DNA of 27,236 nucleotides from Gammaproteobacteria bacterium (GCA_029881015.1 JAOUNK010000008.1:1-27236); one strand, 5' to 3'. Positions 15,981-24,709 are shown, numbered from the stretch's first letter. Translations and numbers: made by a program. The notes: generated by a model from the sequence alone, not told the origin.

Positions 15981-18256
15981 ACGTCTTTAAGCCATTGACG
16001 GAAGGCAGTTCGCGACGTCAGGCCGGGGTGATACCGGCACCCCTGAAAGTCGAAGCGGGGGAGGGGTCGTTTCGTCTCCGGCCTGATACTCGCATTATTG
16101 TGTGTGACGAGTCGTTGCGTGTGGTCGCGGTCAATCTTGCTGGGTTCCTTTCACGGGCAACAGGATACGAAATGAAGGTCGTTGCCGGCGGTGCGCCAAC
16201 GCAGCACGCCATAATCCTGCGATGTGCGGAGCGGGAAACCCCGGACGAGGCCTACGACCTTTTGGTATCGTCAGAACAAGTCGTCATTTCCAGCACGTCC
16301 GTATCAGGTGCGTTTTATGCGACGCAGACGCTACGACAGTTACTGCCAACGGCAATCGAGGCACGAGAACCGGTTACCGGCGTGGATTGGGTTGTCAGTG
16401 GCGTTCGAATCAGCGATGCGCCCGAGTACGCCTACCGCGGAATGCACCTCGATGTGAGCAGGCATTTCTTTCCAGTGTCATTTGTGAAGCAATTTATAGA
16501 CTGGATGGCGCTGCACAAACTCAACTTCTTTCACTGGCACCTGACGGACGATCAGGGCTGGCGAATCGAAATTAAGAAGTATCCGCGTCTGACCAGCGTA
16601 GGTGCGTGGCGAAGCGGAACCGTCATGGGGCACACGCTCGGAAGGGACGCACAAGTAGATGGAGTGAGGCACGGTGGCTGCTACACGCAGGACGAGATCA
16701 GGGACGTCGTCCGATATGCACAAGATCGCTGTATCACGATCATCCCCGAAATCGACATGCCCGGCCACAGCTCGGCATTGCTCGCCTCATATCCCGAGTA
16801 TGGCTGTCGCGATGGTGAATACGAGGTTGCCACACATTTCGGCATTTTCCAGGACGTGCTTTGTCCCTCCGAATCGACTTTCACCATGTTGAAAGACATC
16901 CTGACCGAAGTCGCGAGTCTGTTTCCGGGTCCGTACATTCATATTGGCGGAGACGAGGCCCTTACGACTCAGTGGGAACATAATGCGACGTGTAAGGAGG
17001 TAATGGCGGAGCAGGGTCTCGCCGACGTGCAGGAACTGCAGCAGTATTTCGTGGCAAGACTGGACCGCATTGTACGGAGTATCGACAGGCGAACGATCGC
17101 CTGGGACGACATTCTTGAGGGGTCCCGGCAGAGTAAGATGACAGTTGTAGCCTGGCGCGGTGAGCAACGTGCTATCGATGCAGCGCGAGAAGGGCACGAC
17201 GTCATAGTATCGCCGAGTGCCTATTACTTCGATTTCTTCCAGTCAGACGCGGTTGATGAACCGCTGGCCATCCATGGCCTCAATTGGCTCAAAGATATCT
17301 ATGAGTATGATTTCATGCCGGAAGCGCTCGAGGCGAGGCACCGCAAGAACATCCTCGGAGCGCAGGCTGCGCTCTGGACTGAGTACATGGCAACCGAAGC
17401 AGCGGCGGAATATATGCTGCTGCCACGAATGTGCGCCTTTGCGGAGCAGGTTTGGAGCCGTTCGTCAGAACGCTCCTGGAAAAACTTCGTGCAACGACTG
17501 CGCGGGCACTACCGCCGCCTGGATAGTATGGGCGTACGTGCCTCGCGCAGTGTGTACAACGTTAGAACAATTACGTCGTTGTTACCCGATAACTCACTGC
17601 AGGTGGTGCTTCGGTCCGATGGAGACAATCACTCCATTCGCTACACGCTTGACGGATCTGCACCGTCGTTGGATTCGCCTCTTTACGAGGGGCCGCTGGT
17701 CCTTTCGGAGTCGGTTACGTTGCGGACGTCTGCCGAAGACCGTACCGACGGCGCATTGTATGGCGACTCCCGATTACGCTTCGTGAAACACAAAGCGCTG
17801 GGTTGTCCCGTTACCTTCGCCCACAAGCCGGAAGGCAGTTGGGAGGGTGACCCGGCTAAGGTCATCGTGGATGGGATATCCATGATAGACGGTTTCTTCC
17901 TGCACAAGGATTGGGCGGGTTTCCACGGGGAAGATCTGGACACCACCATCGATTTCGGCGTAACGACGCGAATCGGTGAGGTGTCGGTGGGATTCGCGGC
18001 CGAACGTCATCGACGGCTGTATCCGCCGACAGCCATGCACGTCTATGTCTCGCTTGATAAGCACGAATGGCGTCGGGTCGCAGCATTGGACGGTATCGAG
18101 GTGGATACAAGGCAACGCGAACTGAGCGTTACGTTCGAGCGCACCAGCGTTCGGTTTGTTCGTGTTGTTTGTGAGAACAACGCTCGCGTATACAGTCACG
18201 AAAGCAGGAGCATGGAAGCTGTTTCTCTGTATATCGACGAAATTGTCGTTCTCTGA
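15977..18256 (+). CDS. GH20 beta-N-acetylhexosaminidase
   Basis: Starting at the ATG overlapping the chitinase stop, the protein is 759 residues. It begins MNVFKPLTEGSSRRQAG with no hydrophobic segment, so no signal peptide is visible; earlier in-frame starts lie within the chitinase gene and add none. Domain order: GH20b (about 20-145), then the GH20 barrel (150-490) with HWHLTDDQGWRIEI, PEIDMPGHSSALLASYPEYG and the catalytic pair Asp326-Glu327 in HIGGDEALTTQ. A CHB/HEX C-terminal Ig-like domain follows (IRYTLDGSAPSLDSPLYEGP, near 550-590), then an F5/8 type C (discoidin)-like domain (about 610-745). It removes GlcNAc from the non-reducing end of chitooligosaccharides. The missing export signal implies cytoplasmic action on imported chitobiose, or export by an unseen route. 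Confidence 0.94.
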   Translation: MNVFKPLTEGSSRRQAGVIPAPLKVEAGEGSFRLRPDTRIIVCDESLRVVAVNLAGFLSRATGYEMKVVAGGAPTQHAIILRCAERETPDEAYDLLVSSEQVVISSTSVSGAFYATQTLRQLLPTAIEAREPVTGVDWVVSGVRISDAPEYAYRGMHLDVSRHFFPVSFVKQFIDWMALHKLNFFHWHLTDDQGWRIEIKKYPRLTSVGAWRSGTVMGHTLGRDAQVDGVRHGGCYTQDEIRDVVRYAQDRCITIIPEIDMPGHSSALLASYPEYGCRDGEYEVATHFGIFQDVLCPSESTFTMLKDILTEVASLFPGPYIHIGGDEALTTQWEHNATCKEVMAEQGLADVQELQQYFVARLDRIVRSIDRRTIAWDDILEGSRQSKMTVVAWRGEQRAIDAAREGHDVIVSPSAYYFDFFQSDAVDEPLAIHGLNWLKDIYEYDFMPEALEARHRKNILGAQAALWTEYMATEAAAEYMLLPRMCAFAEQVWSRSSERSWKNFVQRLRGHYRRLDSMGVRASRSVYNVRTITSLLPDNSLQVVLRSDGDNHSIRYTLDGSAPSLDSPLYEGPLVLSESVTLRTSAEDRTDGALYGDSRLRFVKHKALGCPVTFAHKPEGSWEGDPAKVIVDGISMIDGFFLHKDWAGFHGEDLDTTIDFGVTTRIGEVSVGFAAERHRRLYPPTAMHVYVSLDKHEWRRVAALDGIEVDTRQRELSVTFERTSVRFVRVVCENNARVYSHESRSMEAVSLYIDEIVVL

Positions 18257-18345
18257 TTCGGAGGCGGCCGACGCTCTTACAAAGTTAACGGTGGTCGATA
18301 GAGTTGCGTCATAATAGATGCTTGAAACGAACAGGATTTTAATCG

Positions 18346-19386
18346 ATGCCAACGATAAAGGACGTGGCGAAGCTTGCGAGAGTTTCATTCAAGACGGTTT
18401 CTAGGGTCATCAATGACGTCGATAACGTAAACCCGGAACTGTCTGCGAGAGTGCGCGCGGCAATCGATGAGCTCGGATACCAGCCGAACTTGTCAGCCAG
18501 GCAATTGCGCGGCAGGCCCACATCGATTGCGTTCATTTACGACAACCCGAACAGTCACTACATCATAGAATTGCAAAAGGGGATACTGGCCGAGTGTCGA
18601 AAGCGCGGGTACGAACTGGTTATCCATCCGTGCGATTCACGGGCAAGCGACATACTCGAGGAATTGTCGCAGCTGGTACGGCGGGTCAATATCGGCGGGC
18701 TTGTGTTGACGCCGCCATTGTCCGAGATGAGGCCCGTAGTCGAGTCGCTTCTGAAGAACAAGCTGCGGTTCGTAAGGATAATCTCCGGATGTGAACCGCC
18801 CGATGCGCTGTCACCGTGTGTATTCGTTGATGATCGTCGCGCTGCCCTCGAGATAACGCAACACCTGATTGACAATGGTCACGAGCGCATTGCGTTCCTG
18901 GGCGGTGATCCAGAGCACAAGTCGACCGGTGAAAGGCTTGCAGGGTACCACGCAGCTTTGGAAGATAGCGGAATTCGGATCGATCCCGCACTCATCGTGG
19001 ACGGCTCTTACTCATTCGAGTCTGGGGTTGAGCGAACCAGGCAATTGCTCGAGTTGCCTCAAAGACCGACCGCGATATTCGCCTGTAACGACGAAATCGC
19101 AGCGGGTACACTTTTTGCGGCACGCATGTACGATGTTGATGTGCCAGGCGAACTCTCCATTGCGGGATTCGAGGACAGTCCTTTCTCTCGTCAGACCTGG
19201 CCCAACGTGACGACGGCCCACCAGTCGAACGAAGAGCTGGGTCGGGTCGCGGCCAGCGTCCTGATTGATGAAATCGACAGGCTTCGGGATAAGAAAAACG
19301 ATGCGCCATCAGCTCCCGAGGCGGTTGGTTTCAGTCCGGAACTGGTCATTCGCGACTCGACCGGGCCGGTCAACGAAGGGCACTGA
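18346..19386 (+). CDS. nagR: LacI-family transcriptional regulator of the GlcNAc locus (NagR-like)
   Basis: The 346-residue protein starts with the LacI helix-turn-helix and hinge: TIKDVAKLARVSFKTVSRVIN, then VNPELSARVRAAIDELGYQPN and LSARQLRG. The periplasmic-binding-protein-like effector domain follows (SIAFIYDNPNSHYIIELQKG, AALEITQHLIDNGHERIAFLGG, PTAIFACNDEIAAGTLFAA, SIAGFEDSPFSRQTWPNVTT). Its position between the hexosaminidase and kinase genes and the GACAACGTTGTC palindromes at three promoters make it the likely repressor. LacI-type NagR proteins controlling nag regulons are known in Shewanella and relatives. GlcNAc or GlcNAc-6-phosphate as effector is inference. Its own upstream region (18257-18345) has no such palindrome; CATAAT near 18311 may be a -10. 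Confidence 0.88.
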   Translation: MPTIKDVAKLARVSFKTVSRVINDVDNVNPELSARVRAAIDELGYQPNLSARQLRGRPTSIAFIYDNPNSHYIIELQKGILAECRKRGYELVIHPCDSRASDILEELSQLVRRVNIGGLVLTPPLSEMRPVVESLLKNKLRFVRIISGCEPPDALSPCVFVDDRRAALEITQHLIDNGHERIAFLGGDPEHKSTGERLAGYHAALEDSGIRIDPALIVDGSYSFESGVERTRQLLELPQRPTAIFACNDEIAAGTLFAARMYDVDVPGELSIAGFEDSPFSRQTWPNVTTAHQSNEELGRVAASVLIDEIDRLRDKKNDAPSAPEAVGFSPELVIRDSTGPVNEGH

Positions 19387-19441
19387 AACCGCACAAACCG
19401 GCTTGCACTGGTTGGGATAATGGATCTGACGCCTAGACGTT

Positions 19442-19492
19442 GGCGGCGGGATCGCCGCCGTCCTTCCCCTCGCCCTGGGTCTCTGTAGACCC
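19442..19492 (+). terminator. Two hairpins downstream of the LacI-family gene
   Basis: GGCGGCG-GGAT-CGCCGCC (19442-19459) and GGGTCT-CTGT-AGACCC (19477-19492) are both perfect stems. Neither has a real T-run, so they are either Rho-independent-like stops or RNA-protecting structures at the end of the regulator transcript. Confidence 0.4.
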
Positions 19493-19519
19493 GAAATAGT
19501 CGGTTTCTGGGCCAGACAG

Positions 19520-19548
19520 TGGATTAAGACAACGTTGTCTTATAGAAT
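19520..19548 (+). promoter_or_regulatory. Promoter of the kinase-symporter operon
   Basis: TAGAAT (19543-19548) is a good -10. The -35 at 17-bp spacing, TGGATT (19520-19525), is weak. The operator fills the spacer between them. Confidence 0.5.
19525..19542. promoter_or_regulatory. LacI-type operator 3 (kinase-symporter operon)
   Basis: TAAGACAACGTTGTCTTA is a perfect 18-bp palindrome located about 20-35 bp upstream of the kinase start, between the candidate -35 and -10. It shares the 12-base core GACAACGTTGTC with the sites at 10206 and 24662. Confidence 0.87.
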
Positions 19549-19575
19549 ATGCCTCACTGAATGACCACGGAGCGC

Positions 19576-20499
19576 ATGGGCTTGAGCGTCGATGGCTATT
19601 ACCTTGGAGTTGACGGCGGCGGCAGCAAATGCCGTGCCACGCTGAGCACACTGAATGGCGAACTGCTCGGCCATGGAATGGGTGGGCCCGCGAATCCGTT
19701 TCAGAGCATCAGTCGAGCGATAGAATCCATAGAGACGGCGACGGCCCAGGCAATTGCGAATTGCGGACTTGATCCGATTGAAGTTTCGAGAATTTATGCC
19801 GGTATCGGCCTGGCCGGTGTGAATCTGCCGATCTTCTACAATGCGGTCTGTGAATGGCAGCATCCATATCGGGAAATGTTCCTGACAACGGACCTTGAGA
19901 TTGCCTGTATCGGCGCCCACGACGGCAACGACGGCGCCGTGATCGTGGCTGGAACCGGATCCTGCGGTTACGCAATGGTGAACGGCAAGAGCACAATGTG
20001 TGGCGCGCACGGATTTCCGTTCGGTGACAAGGGAAGTGGTGCGTGGATGGGGCTCGAGGCGATCAAAGCGGTGCTACTCGCTGCGGATGACCTTGGGCCG
20101 AAGACATCGCTCACGGAAAAGATCACCGGTCAGCTCGATGCGAACGGAGTCTCAATTGTGGAGAAAATGGCAGGCGGTGGGTCAAGACGGTTTGCGGAGT
20201 TGGCGCCTGCCGTTATCGATGCGGCAGAGGCCGGCGATACTGTTGCGACCGGCATCGTCGAAAGCGGCGCCCAGTACCTAAGCGAGGTAGCCAGGAAACT
20301 CTGGCTGAACAATCCACCGAGGATGTCTTTGCTCGGAGGACTGCGCGACAGGATTTTGCCTTGGATGGATGCGAGCGTTGTCGCTTGCTTGTCGCCACCC
20401 GTGCACGAGCCTGACGTCGGTGCCGTACTGTTCGCGCACCGCGAGCTCAACAAGGCGGCGAACAGATCAACAGACGTTGCTCGATTGCAGGTTGGGTAG
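19576..20499 (+). CDS. nagK: N-acetylglucosamine kinase, BadF/BadG/BcrA/BcrD ATPase family
   Basis: I prefer the ATG at 19576 (GGAG at 19569-19572), giving 307 residues; an ATG at 19561 is possible but has no ribosome binding site. YYLGVDGGGSKCRATL is the phosphate-1 loop of the ASKHA fold. GNDGAVIVAGTGSCGYAM is the phosphate-2/adenosine region and GDKGSGAWMGLEAIKAVL the family-specific motif of BadF-type hexosamine kinases. It should phosphorylate GlcNAc to GlcNAc-6-phosphate, feeding NagA. This fits uptake by a symporter instead of a PTS. The symporter gene follows 52 bp downstream. The specificity for GlcNAc comes from context; glucosamine kinases of the same family exist. Confidence 0.88.
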   Translation: MGLSVDGYYLGVDGGGSKCRATLSTLNGELLGHGMGGPANPFQSISRAIESIETATAQAIANCGLDPIEVSRIYAGIGLAGVNLPIFYNAVCEWQHPYREMFLTTDLEIACIGAHDGNDGAVIVAGTGSCGYAMVNGKSTMCGAHGFPFGDKGSGAWMGLEAIKAVLLAADDLGPKTSLTEKITGQLDANGVSIVEKMAGGGSRRFAELAPAVIDAAEAGDTVATGIVESGAQYLSEVARKLWLNNPPRMSLLGGLRDRILPWMDASVVACLSPPVHEPDVGAVLFAHRELNKAANRSTDVARLQVG

Positions 20500-20551
20500 G
20501 CTGGCATGACGGCGCAAGCGCACAATCCAGAAACTTCGACCGCGAGCTGAC

Positions 20552-22654
20552 GTGGAAGCAAGTACCGTACTGACCGGGTTGGATTGGGCAATTGTCGGAT
20601 CGTTACTGGTGTTTTCCCTGGCTGTCGGTTATCTCGTCAAGGACGAAGCGGCTGAGGGGGGCGTCGAAGGTTTCTTCGTCGCTGGACGCAAGATGCGCTG
20701 GTATTTCCTCGGAACTTCAATTGTCGCGACGACGTTCGCCTCTGACACACCGCTGGCAATTACGGGTTGGGTAGCCCAGTACGGTATTGCCGGCAACTGG
20801 TTCTGGTGGGGCAGCGCAATAAGCAGCGTGGCGATGACGGTGTTCTTTGCACGCAAGTGGCGCAACTCAGGCGTGGTTACCGATGCGGAAATCGCCGAAC
20901 TACGCTACGGAGGGGGTGCCGCGGCGGTACTGCGAGGCGTAAAGGCGTTTATCAATTGCGCCTTTGTCAACTTCATTATCCTGGGTTGGGTTTTTGCCGG
21001 CATGGCGAAGATATCCGAGCCGTTCATGGATTGGCAAGCACTGCTTGGCCTGAGGATCTATGGGGCGGTTGAAGCAATCTACCCGTCATTTCTGATTTTC
21101 CACAGCCTGGATAACACCATCACGATCTGGATACTCATGTTGGTCACACTAGGCTACTCAGCGCTTGGCGGACTACGCGCTGTGATCATTACTGACCTGG
21201 TGCAATTTGCGTTGGCTATGGGTATGTCCATCGTGCTGAGCTGGTTTGCCGTACGCCACATCGGCGGCCTCGACGTGATGTGGGCGCAATTGGCGGAGTT
21301 GTACCCGAAAGGTGGCGAGGCGGCCAGCACAACCGGCGAAGTGTTCCTGAACCATGAACAGGTAGCGTCGTTCGTTCCGTCGTTTGAAGTGGGTGGAGTC
21401 GGCTCGCTGGGAATTCCATTTTCCGCTTTTGTACTGACCCTGGGATTCTTGTGGTGGACCAATGGCAATGTGGATGGGTCCGGGTACATTGCACAGCGAC
21501 TTTATACAGCCCGGGACGGTGGCGAGGCGGAGAAAGGCGCGCTCTGGTATTCGGTAGCCAATTTCATGCTGCGGTCGTGGCCCTGGGTTATAGCCGGCGT
21601 CGCCGCATTGGTCTTATATCCACGGGCAGACGTCAACAACCTGGCGGAAGAGTTCACAGAGTGCCTGCATACGCCGGCCGCCTGCACTGTGGAAATGAAA
21701 CAGTGCATGGACAATCGCTATAACTGTCCGATCAAAGGCTATTCACTGCTCTACCTGACAGAAGTCGATGGTGACTCGGAAGATGATCTTGCGGCCGGCG
21801 GCGATCGTGTGCAGGTATTTCGCGAGGATCGTGAACGAGGCTATCCGACGCTCGTACGTGACGTATTGCCGGCCGGCCTGATCGGTCTGGCACTGGCTTC
21901 ATTGATGGCCGCGTTCATGTCCACGATATCGACCCACATAAACTGGGGCGCATCCTATGTCGCGAACGATTTCTACTACCGATTTGTCAATCCACGGGCG
22001 AGCGACAAATCGTTGACCCGGGTGAGTCGCGTGGCAACAGGCGTGATAGCGATACTCAGTATCTATATCTCGACTTTTATCGACAACATCGGCGCGATGT
22101 GGGAGCTATGGGCCGGGCTAATGGCTGGGTTAGGCCTGCCACATCTGCTGCGCTGGTTATGGTGGCGCGCAAATGCCTGGACGGAAATTTCGGGTATGCT
22201 CGTCGGGTTCTCTCTGGCACTGATCAATTTCCTGGTTGGCCGGATGGCAGGGTTTCCGGAAGGCCAGATGTCCGTATTCCCCGGGTCGATGGCATCGCAC
22301 GCTATACATGTGATTTGTTGGATATCCCTGATCGCTGGCTCTGTCGCGATTCTCGTGACGTGGATGACGAAGCCTGTGGATGAGGCGCAGCTTCGTAAAT
22401 TCGCCGAGAAAGTGAACCCCATGGGTTTCTGGAAAGGCCACAACAAAGGCTTCGCCTCAGAGCGGAGTCTCGCAAGATCTGTCTTCTATTGGCTGCTTGG
22501 TACCACGGCGATATATGCCTCGATGTTTGGCGTTGGCTACATGCTTCGGCTCCAGTATGCAATCGGCCTGGGACTGCTGACCTTCGGCGTGGTTTCGCTG
22601 GTCTACATGGTTCGCGGCATGAGCGAGGTCGACCGTCGGCGCCCGATGTCATAA
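20552..22654 (+). CDS. Sodium:solute symporter (SSS family), probable GlcNAc or chitobiose transporter
   Basis: The 700-residue protein begins at a GTG immediately before the first membrane segment (LDWAIVGSLLVFSLAVGYL). Family features are FFVAGRKMRWYFLGTSIVATTFASDTP split over TM1-2, GYSALGGLRAVIITDLVQFAL, and AGLIGLALASLMAAFMSTIST. About 13-15 transmembrane segments can be counted. Between LYPRADVNNLAEEF and the ASLMAAFMST segment lies an extra hydrophilic loop of some 50 residues with four cysteines (ECLHTPAACTVEMKQCMDN and a further Cys). It is co-transcribed with the kinase. Na+-driven import of the kinase substrate is the simplest role; if GH20 is cytoplasmic, chitobiose import is possible. 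The next gene is convergent, 36 bp away. Confidence 0.85.
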   Translation: MEASTVLTGLDWAIVGSLLVFSLAVGYLVKDEAAEGGVEGFFVAGRKMRWYFLGTSIVATTFASDTPLAITGWVAQYGIAGNWFWWGSAISSVAMTVFFARKWRNSGVVTDAEIAELRYGGGAAAVLRGVKAFINCAFVNFIILGWVFAGMAKISEPFMDWQALLGLRIYGAVEAIYPSFLIFHSLDNTITIWILMLVTLGYSALGGLRAVIITDLVQFALAMGMSIVLSWFAVRHIGGLDVMWAQLAELYPKGGEAASTTGEVFLNHEQVASFVPSFEVGGVGSLGIPFSAFVLTLGFLWWTNGNVDGSGYIAQRLYTARDGGEAEKGALWYSVANFMLRSWPWVIAGVAALVLYPRADVNNLAEEFTECLHTPAACTVEMKQCMDNRYNCPIKGYSLLYLTEVDGDSEDDLAAGGDRVQVFREDRERGYPTLVRDVLPAGLIGLALASLMAAFMSTISTHINWGASYVANDFYYRFVNPRASDKSLTRVSRVATGVIAILSIYISTFIDNIGAMWELWAGLMAGLGLPHLLRWLWWRANAWTEISGMLVGFSLALINFLVGRMAGFPEGQMSVFPGSMASHAIHVICWISLIAGSVAILVTWMTKPVDEAQLRKFAEKVNPMGFWKGHNKGFASERSLARSVFYWLLGTTAIYASMFGVGYMLRLQYAIGLGLLTFGVVSLVYMVRGMSEVDRRRPMS

Positions 22655-22690
22655 GAGTGCAAATCAACGGGCTGCGGCAGAACTGATTAC

Positions 22691-23467
22691 CTATTGGAGT
22701 TTCTGGTTCTCTCGCTCGATATGTTTGAAAAACTCCGGGTCGTCCAGGGCGGCGGCCGCAGCCTGATCAACAATTATCGTTGTGGCCGGATGAAGCTGCA
22801 GCGCGGACGCGGGGCAGTTTGCGCTGATCGGACCCTCGATCGTGTTTCTCACCGCAGCTGCTTTCGATTCGCCGGTCGCGAGCAGAACCACGTTCTTCGC
22901 ATCCAGAATCGTGCCGATTCCCATCGTGATAGAGAGATGTGGCTGGTACTCGTCTTTCCCGAAAAAGCGAGCATTGTCAGCAATCGTGCGCGCTGTAAGG
23001 GTCTTGACGCGAGTCCTCGAACCCAGACTCGACGATGGTTCGTTGAAACCGATGTGGCCGTTGTACCCGATTCCCAGCAACTGCACGTCAATTCCGCCGG
23101 CCTCGGCGATCTTGCTTTCATATTCGCGTGCCGCTGCCCGCGGGTCCGCCGTCGTGCCGTCCGGGACAAACGTATTTGCGAGGTCGATGTCGATATGATC
23201 GAACAGATTCCGATTCATGAAGTAACGGTAACTCTGCGGGTGATCCCCGGATAAACCAAGATATTCATCCAGATTGAACGTTGTCACCTCGCGAAACGAC
23301 ACTTTACCGCGCTCGTACAGTTCAATCAGGATTCGATACAGTATGAGCGGTGACGAGCCGGTCGCCAGTCCGAGCACCGATTGCGGATTGTCGGCGAGTT
23401 GTTGTTTGAATATCTTTGCACCGTAGCCCGCAACCTGCTCCGCGTTGTCAAGAATGATGACTTTCAT
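22691..23467 (-). CDS. nagB: Glucosamine-6-phosphate deaminase
   Basis: The 258-residue protein converts glucosamine-6-phosphate to fructose-6-phosphate and ammonia. Seen: GLATGSSPLILY (phosphate loop), FNLDEYLGL with Asp67 as the proton-transfer residue, and LGIGYNGHIGFNEPSSS with His138 and Glu143. The residue matching Asp141 of the E. coli enzyme is Asn136; Asn is normal in the Bacillus-type NagB. The downstream pattern ISANCPASALQLHP also resembles that type, which is generally less allosteric. It starts 16 bp after the nagA stop, with a GAGGG overlapping that stop (TGAGGG), so nagA-nagB is one operon read from the operator promoter at 24.7 kb. Confidence 0.95.
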   Translation of the reverse strand: MKVIILDNAEQVAGYGAKIFKQQLADNPQSVLGLATGSSPLILYRILIELYERGKVSFREVTTFNLDEYLGLSGDHPQSYRYFMNRNLFDHIDIDLANTFVPDGTTADPRAAAREYESKIAEAGGIDVQLLGIGYNGHIGFNEPSSSLGSRTRVKTLTARTIADNARFFGKDEYQPHLSITMGIGTILDAKNVVLLATGESKAAAVRNTIEGPISANCPASALQLHPATTIIVDQAAAAALDDPEFFKHIERENQKLQ

Positions 23468-23483
23468 GTCTAGTCAGTTTCCC

Positions 23484-24632
23484 TCAATGCGCTTGCCGCT
23501 CGCCGCCAACCCAGGTGTTCGTTACTTCGAAGCTCTCGCTAAGATGAACAAGGTCAGCACGAAAACCGGATGCGATGCGACCGCGGCGTTGCGATTCACC
23601 GATAAACTGAGAAGGGTAAAGCGATGCCATGCGAAGGCATTCATCGAGTGCTACGCCAATCGACTGGTGCATCGTACGAACGGCGTCGACCATCAAGATC
23701 GCGCTACCGGCCAGACGCCCCTCGTCATTGACCAGGCGACCGTTGCTTTCGTGTATCGTCTCTCCATAGAGTTCGAACGACTTGGAGGAAGACCCTGCCG
23801 TCGCCATGGAGTCGGTCACGAGGTACAGTTTACCTCTCGGCTTCGCGCGCAACGCCACTAACACAGTTGCCGGATGTACGTGATACCCGTCAATAATGAT
23901 GCCGCACCAACTGTCTGAATCTGAAAGTGCGGCTCCGACAACGCCTGGCTCGCGGCTGCCCAGCGGGCTCATGGCGTTAAACAGATGGGTAAAACCCCGC
24001 ATACCTTCGCTGATGGCGTTCATCGTCTGCTGGTAGCTTGCACCGCTGTGCCCACCACATACAATGATGCCGGCATCGCTCAAAACGCGGATTTGCCCAG
24101 GCGCGGTATGCTCCGGAGCGACTGTTAGCATGACACGGCAGTTCGCTGCCGCCGAATCTAGCCAGTCGACGTCCTCGTCAGTCATGGCGCGGACGTAATT
24201 CTCACGATGTGCGCCCCGACGCATTTCGTCGAGGAATGGTCCCTCGAAATGCACTCCCAGGACGCCGTCCAGACCTTGTTCGATGGCACCTCGCACCGCA
24301 TTCAGAGCCTGCTGCTGAGTGGCCGGCGAATCGCTAATGAGAGTCGGCAAGAGCGCTGTCGTACCGCCCCGTCGGTGGGCGGCCAACAGCAATTCAAGGC
24401 TTCCCACGGTCGGCGCGTTATTAAATAACACGCCGCCGCCGCCATTGACCTGGAGGTCAACGAACCCCGGCGCAAGCACGCCGCCAGTCAGTGGGATCCG
24501 TGGTATTTCGCTGTCAACTTCGTTTACCGGGCAGACGCATTCAATCCGCCCGGCGGACAGCACAACCGCATGGTCGTCGAGAAAGTCGGCTCCGGTGAAT
24601 ACCCGAGCGCCTGTCAGGGCTTGTGGTCGCAC
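23484..24632 (-). CDS. nagA: N-acetylglucosamine-6-phosphate deacetylase
   Basis: I start at the GTG at 24632, giving 382 residues, the length of E. coli NagA, with AAGGA 12 bases upstream; a GTG at 24656 is the alternative. The longer frame to 24749 runs through the operator and promoter and is not the real start. Metal and active-site positions then match the family: Glu130 in VHFEGPFLDE, His195 in GGHSGAS, His216 in THLFNAMSPLG and Asp274 in LVTDSMATAG. APGFVDLQVNGGGG is the amidohydrolase entry motif. It deacetylates GlcNAc-6-phosphate in the cytoplasm. First gene of the nagA-nagB operon, under a LacI-type operator. Confidence 0.94.
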   Translation of the reverse strand: MRPQALTGARVFTGADFLDDHAVVLSAGRIECVCPVNEVDSEIPRIPLTGGVLAPGFVDLQVNGGGGVLFNNAPTVGSLELLLAAHRRGGTTALLPTLISDSPATQQQALNAVRGAIEQGLDGVLGVHFEGPFLDEMRRGAHRENYVRAMTDEDVDWLDSAAANCRVMLTVAPEHTAPGQIRVLSDAGIIVCGGHSGASYQQTMNAISEGMRGFTHLFNAMSPLGSREPGVVGAALSDSDSWCGIIIDGYHVHPATVLVALRAKPRGKLYLVTDSMATAGSSSKSFELYGETIHESNGRLVNDEGRLAGSAILMVDAVRTMHQSIGVALDECLRMASLYPSQFIGESQRRGRIASGFRADLVHLSESFEVTNTWVGGERQAH

Positions 24633-24661
24633 AGCGATTGGCGGTCCTTCGATCACGACAA

Positions 24662-24675
24662 AGACAACGTTGTCT
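24662..24675. promoter_or_regulatory. LacI-type operator 4 (nagA-nagB operon)
   Basis: AGACAACGTTGTCT is a perfect 14-bp palindrome. It covers the transcription start predicted from the nagA promoter and lies 30 bp before the chosen GTG. Confidence 0.85.
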
Positions 24676-24680
24676 CGACA

Positions 24681-24709
24681 ATAATGACGGCAAATCGAAC
24701 TCGTGTAAA
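24681..24709 (-). promoter_or_regulatory. Promoter of nagA-nagB
   Basis: On the minus strand TTTACA (24709-24704), 17-bp spacer, CATTAT (24686-24681). The start point would be near 24674, inside operator 4. This places the coding start downstream of 24662. Confidence 0.6.

Noticed and set aside
22655..22690. Terminator between the convergent symporter and nagB genes
   Set aside because: No stem longer than four pairs and no T-run in the 36-bp gap.
22980..23200. NagB Asp-to-Asn change as a loss of catalysis
   Set aside because: Asn at that position is normal in Bacillus-type NagB; the other catalytic residues are intact.
23270..23292. GAACGTTGTCACC inside nagB as an operator
   Set aside because: A half-site within coding sequence with no dyad symmetry; expected by chance.
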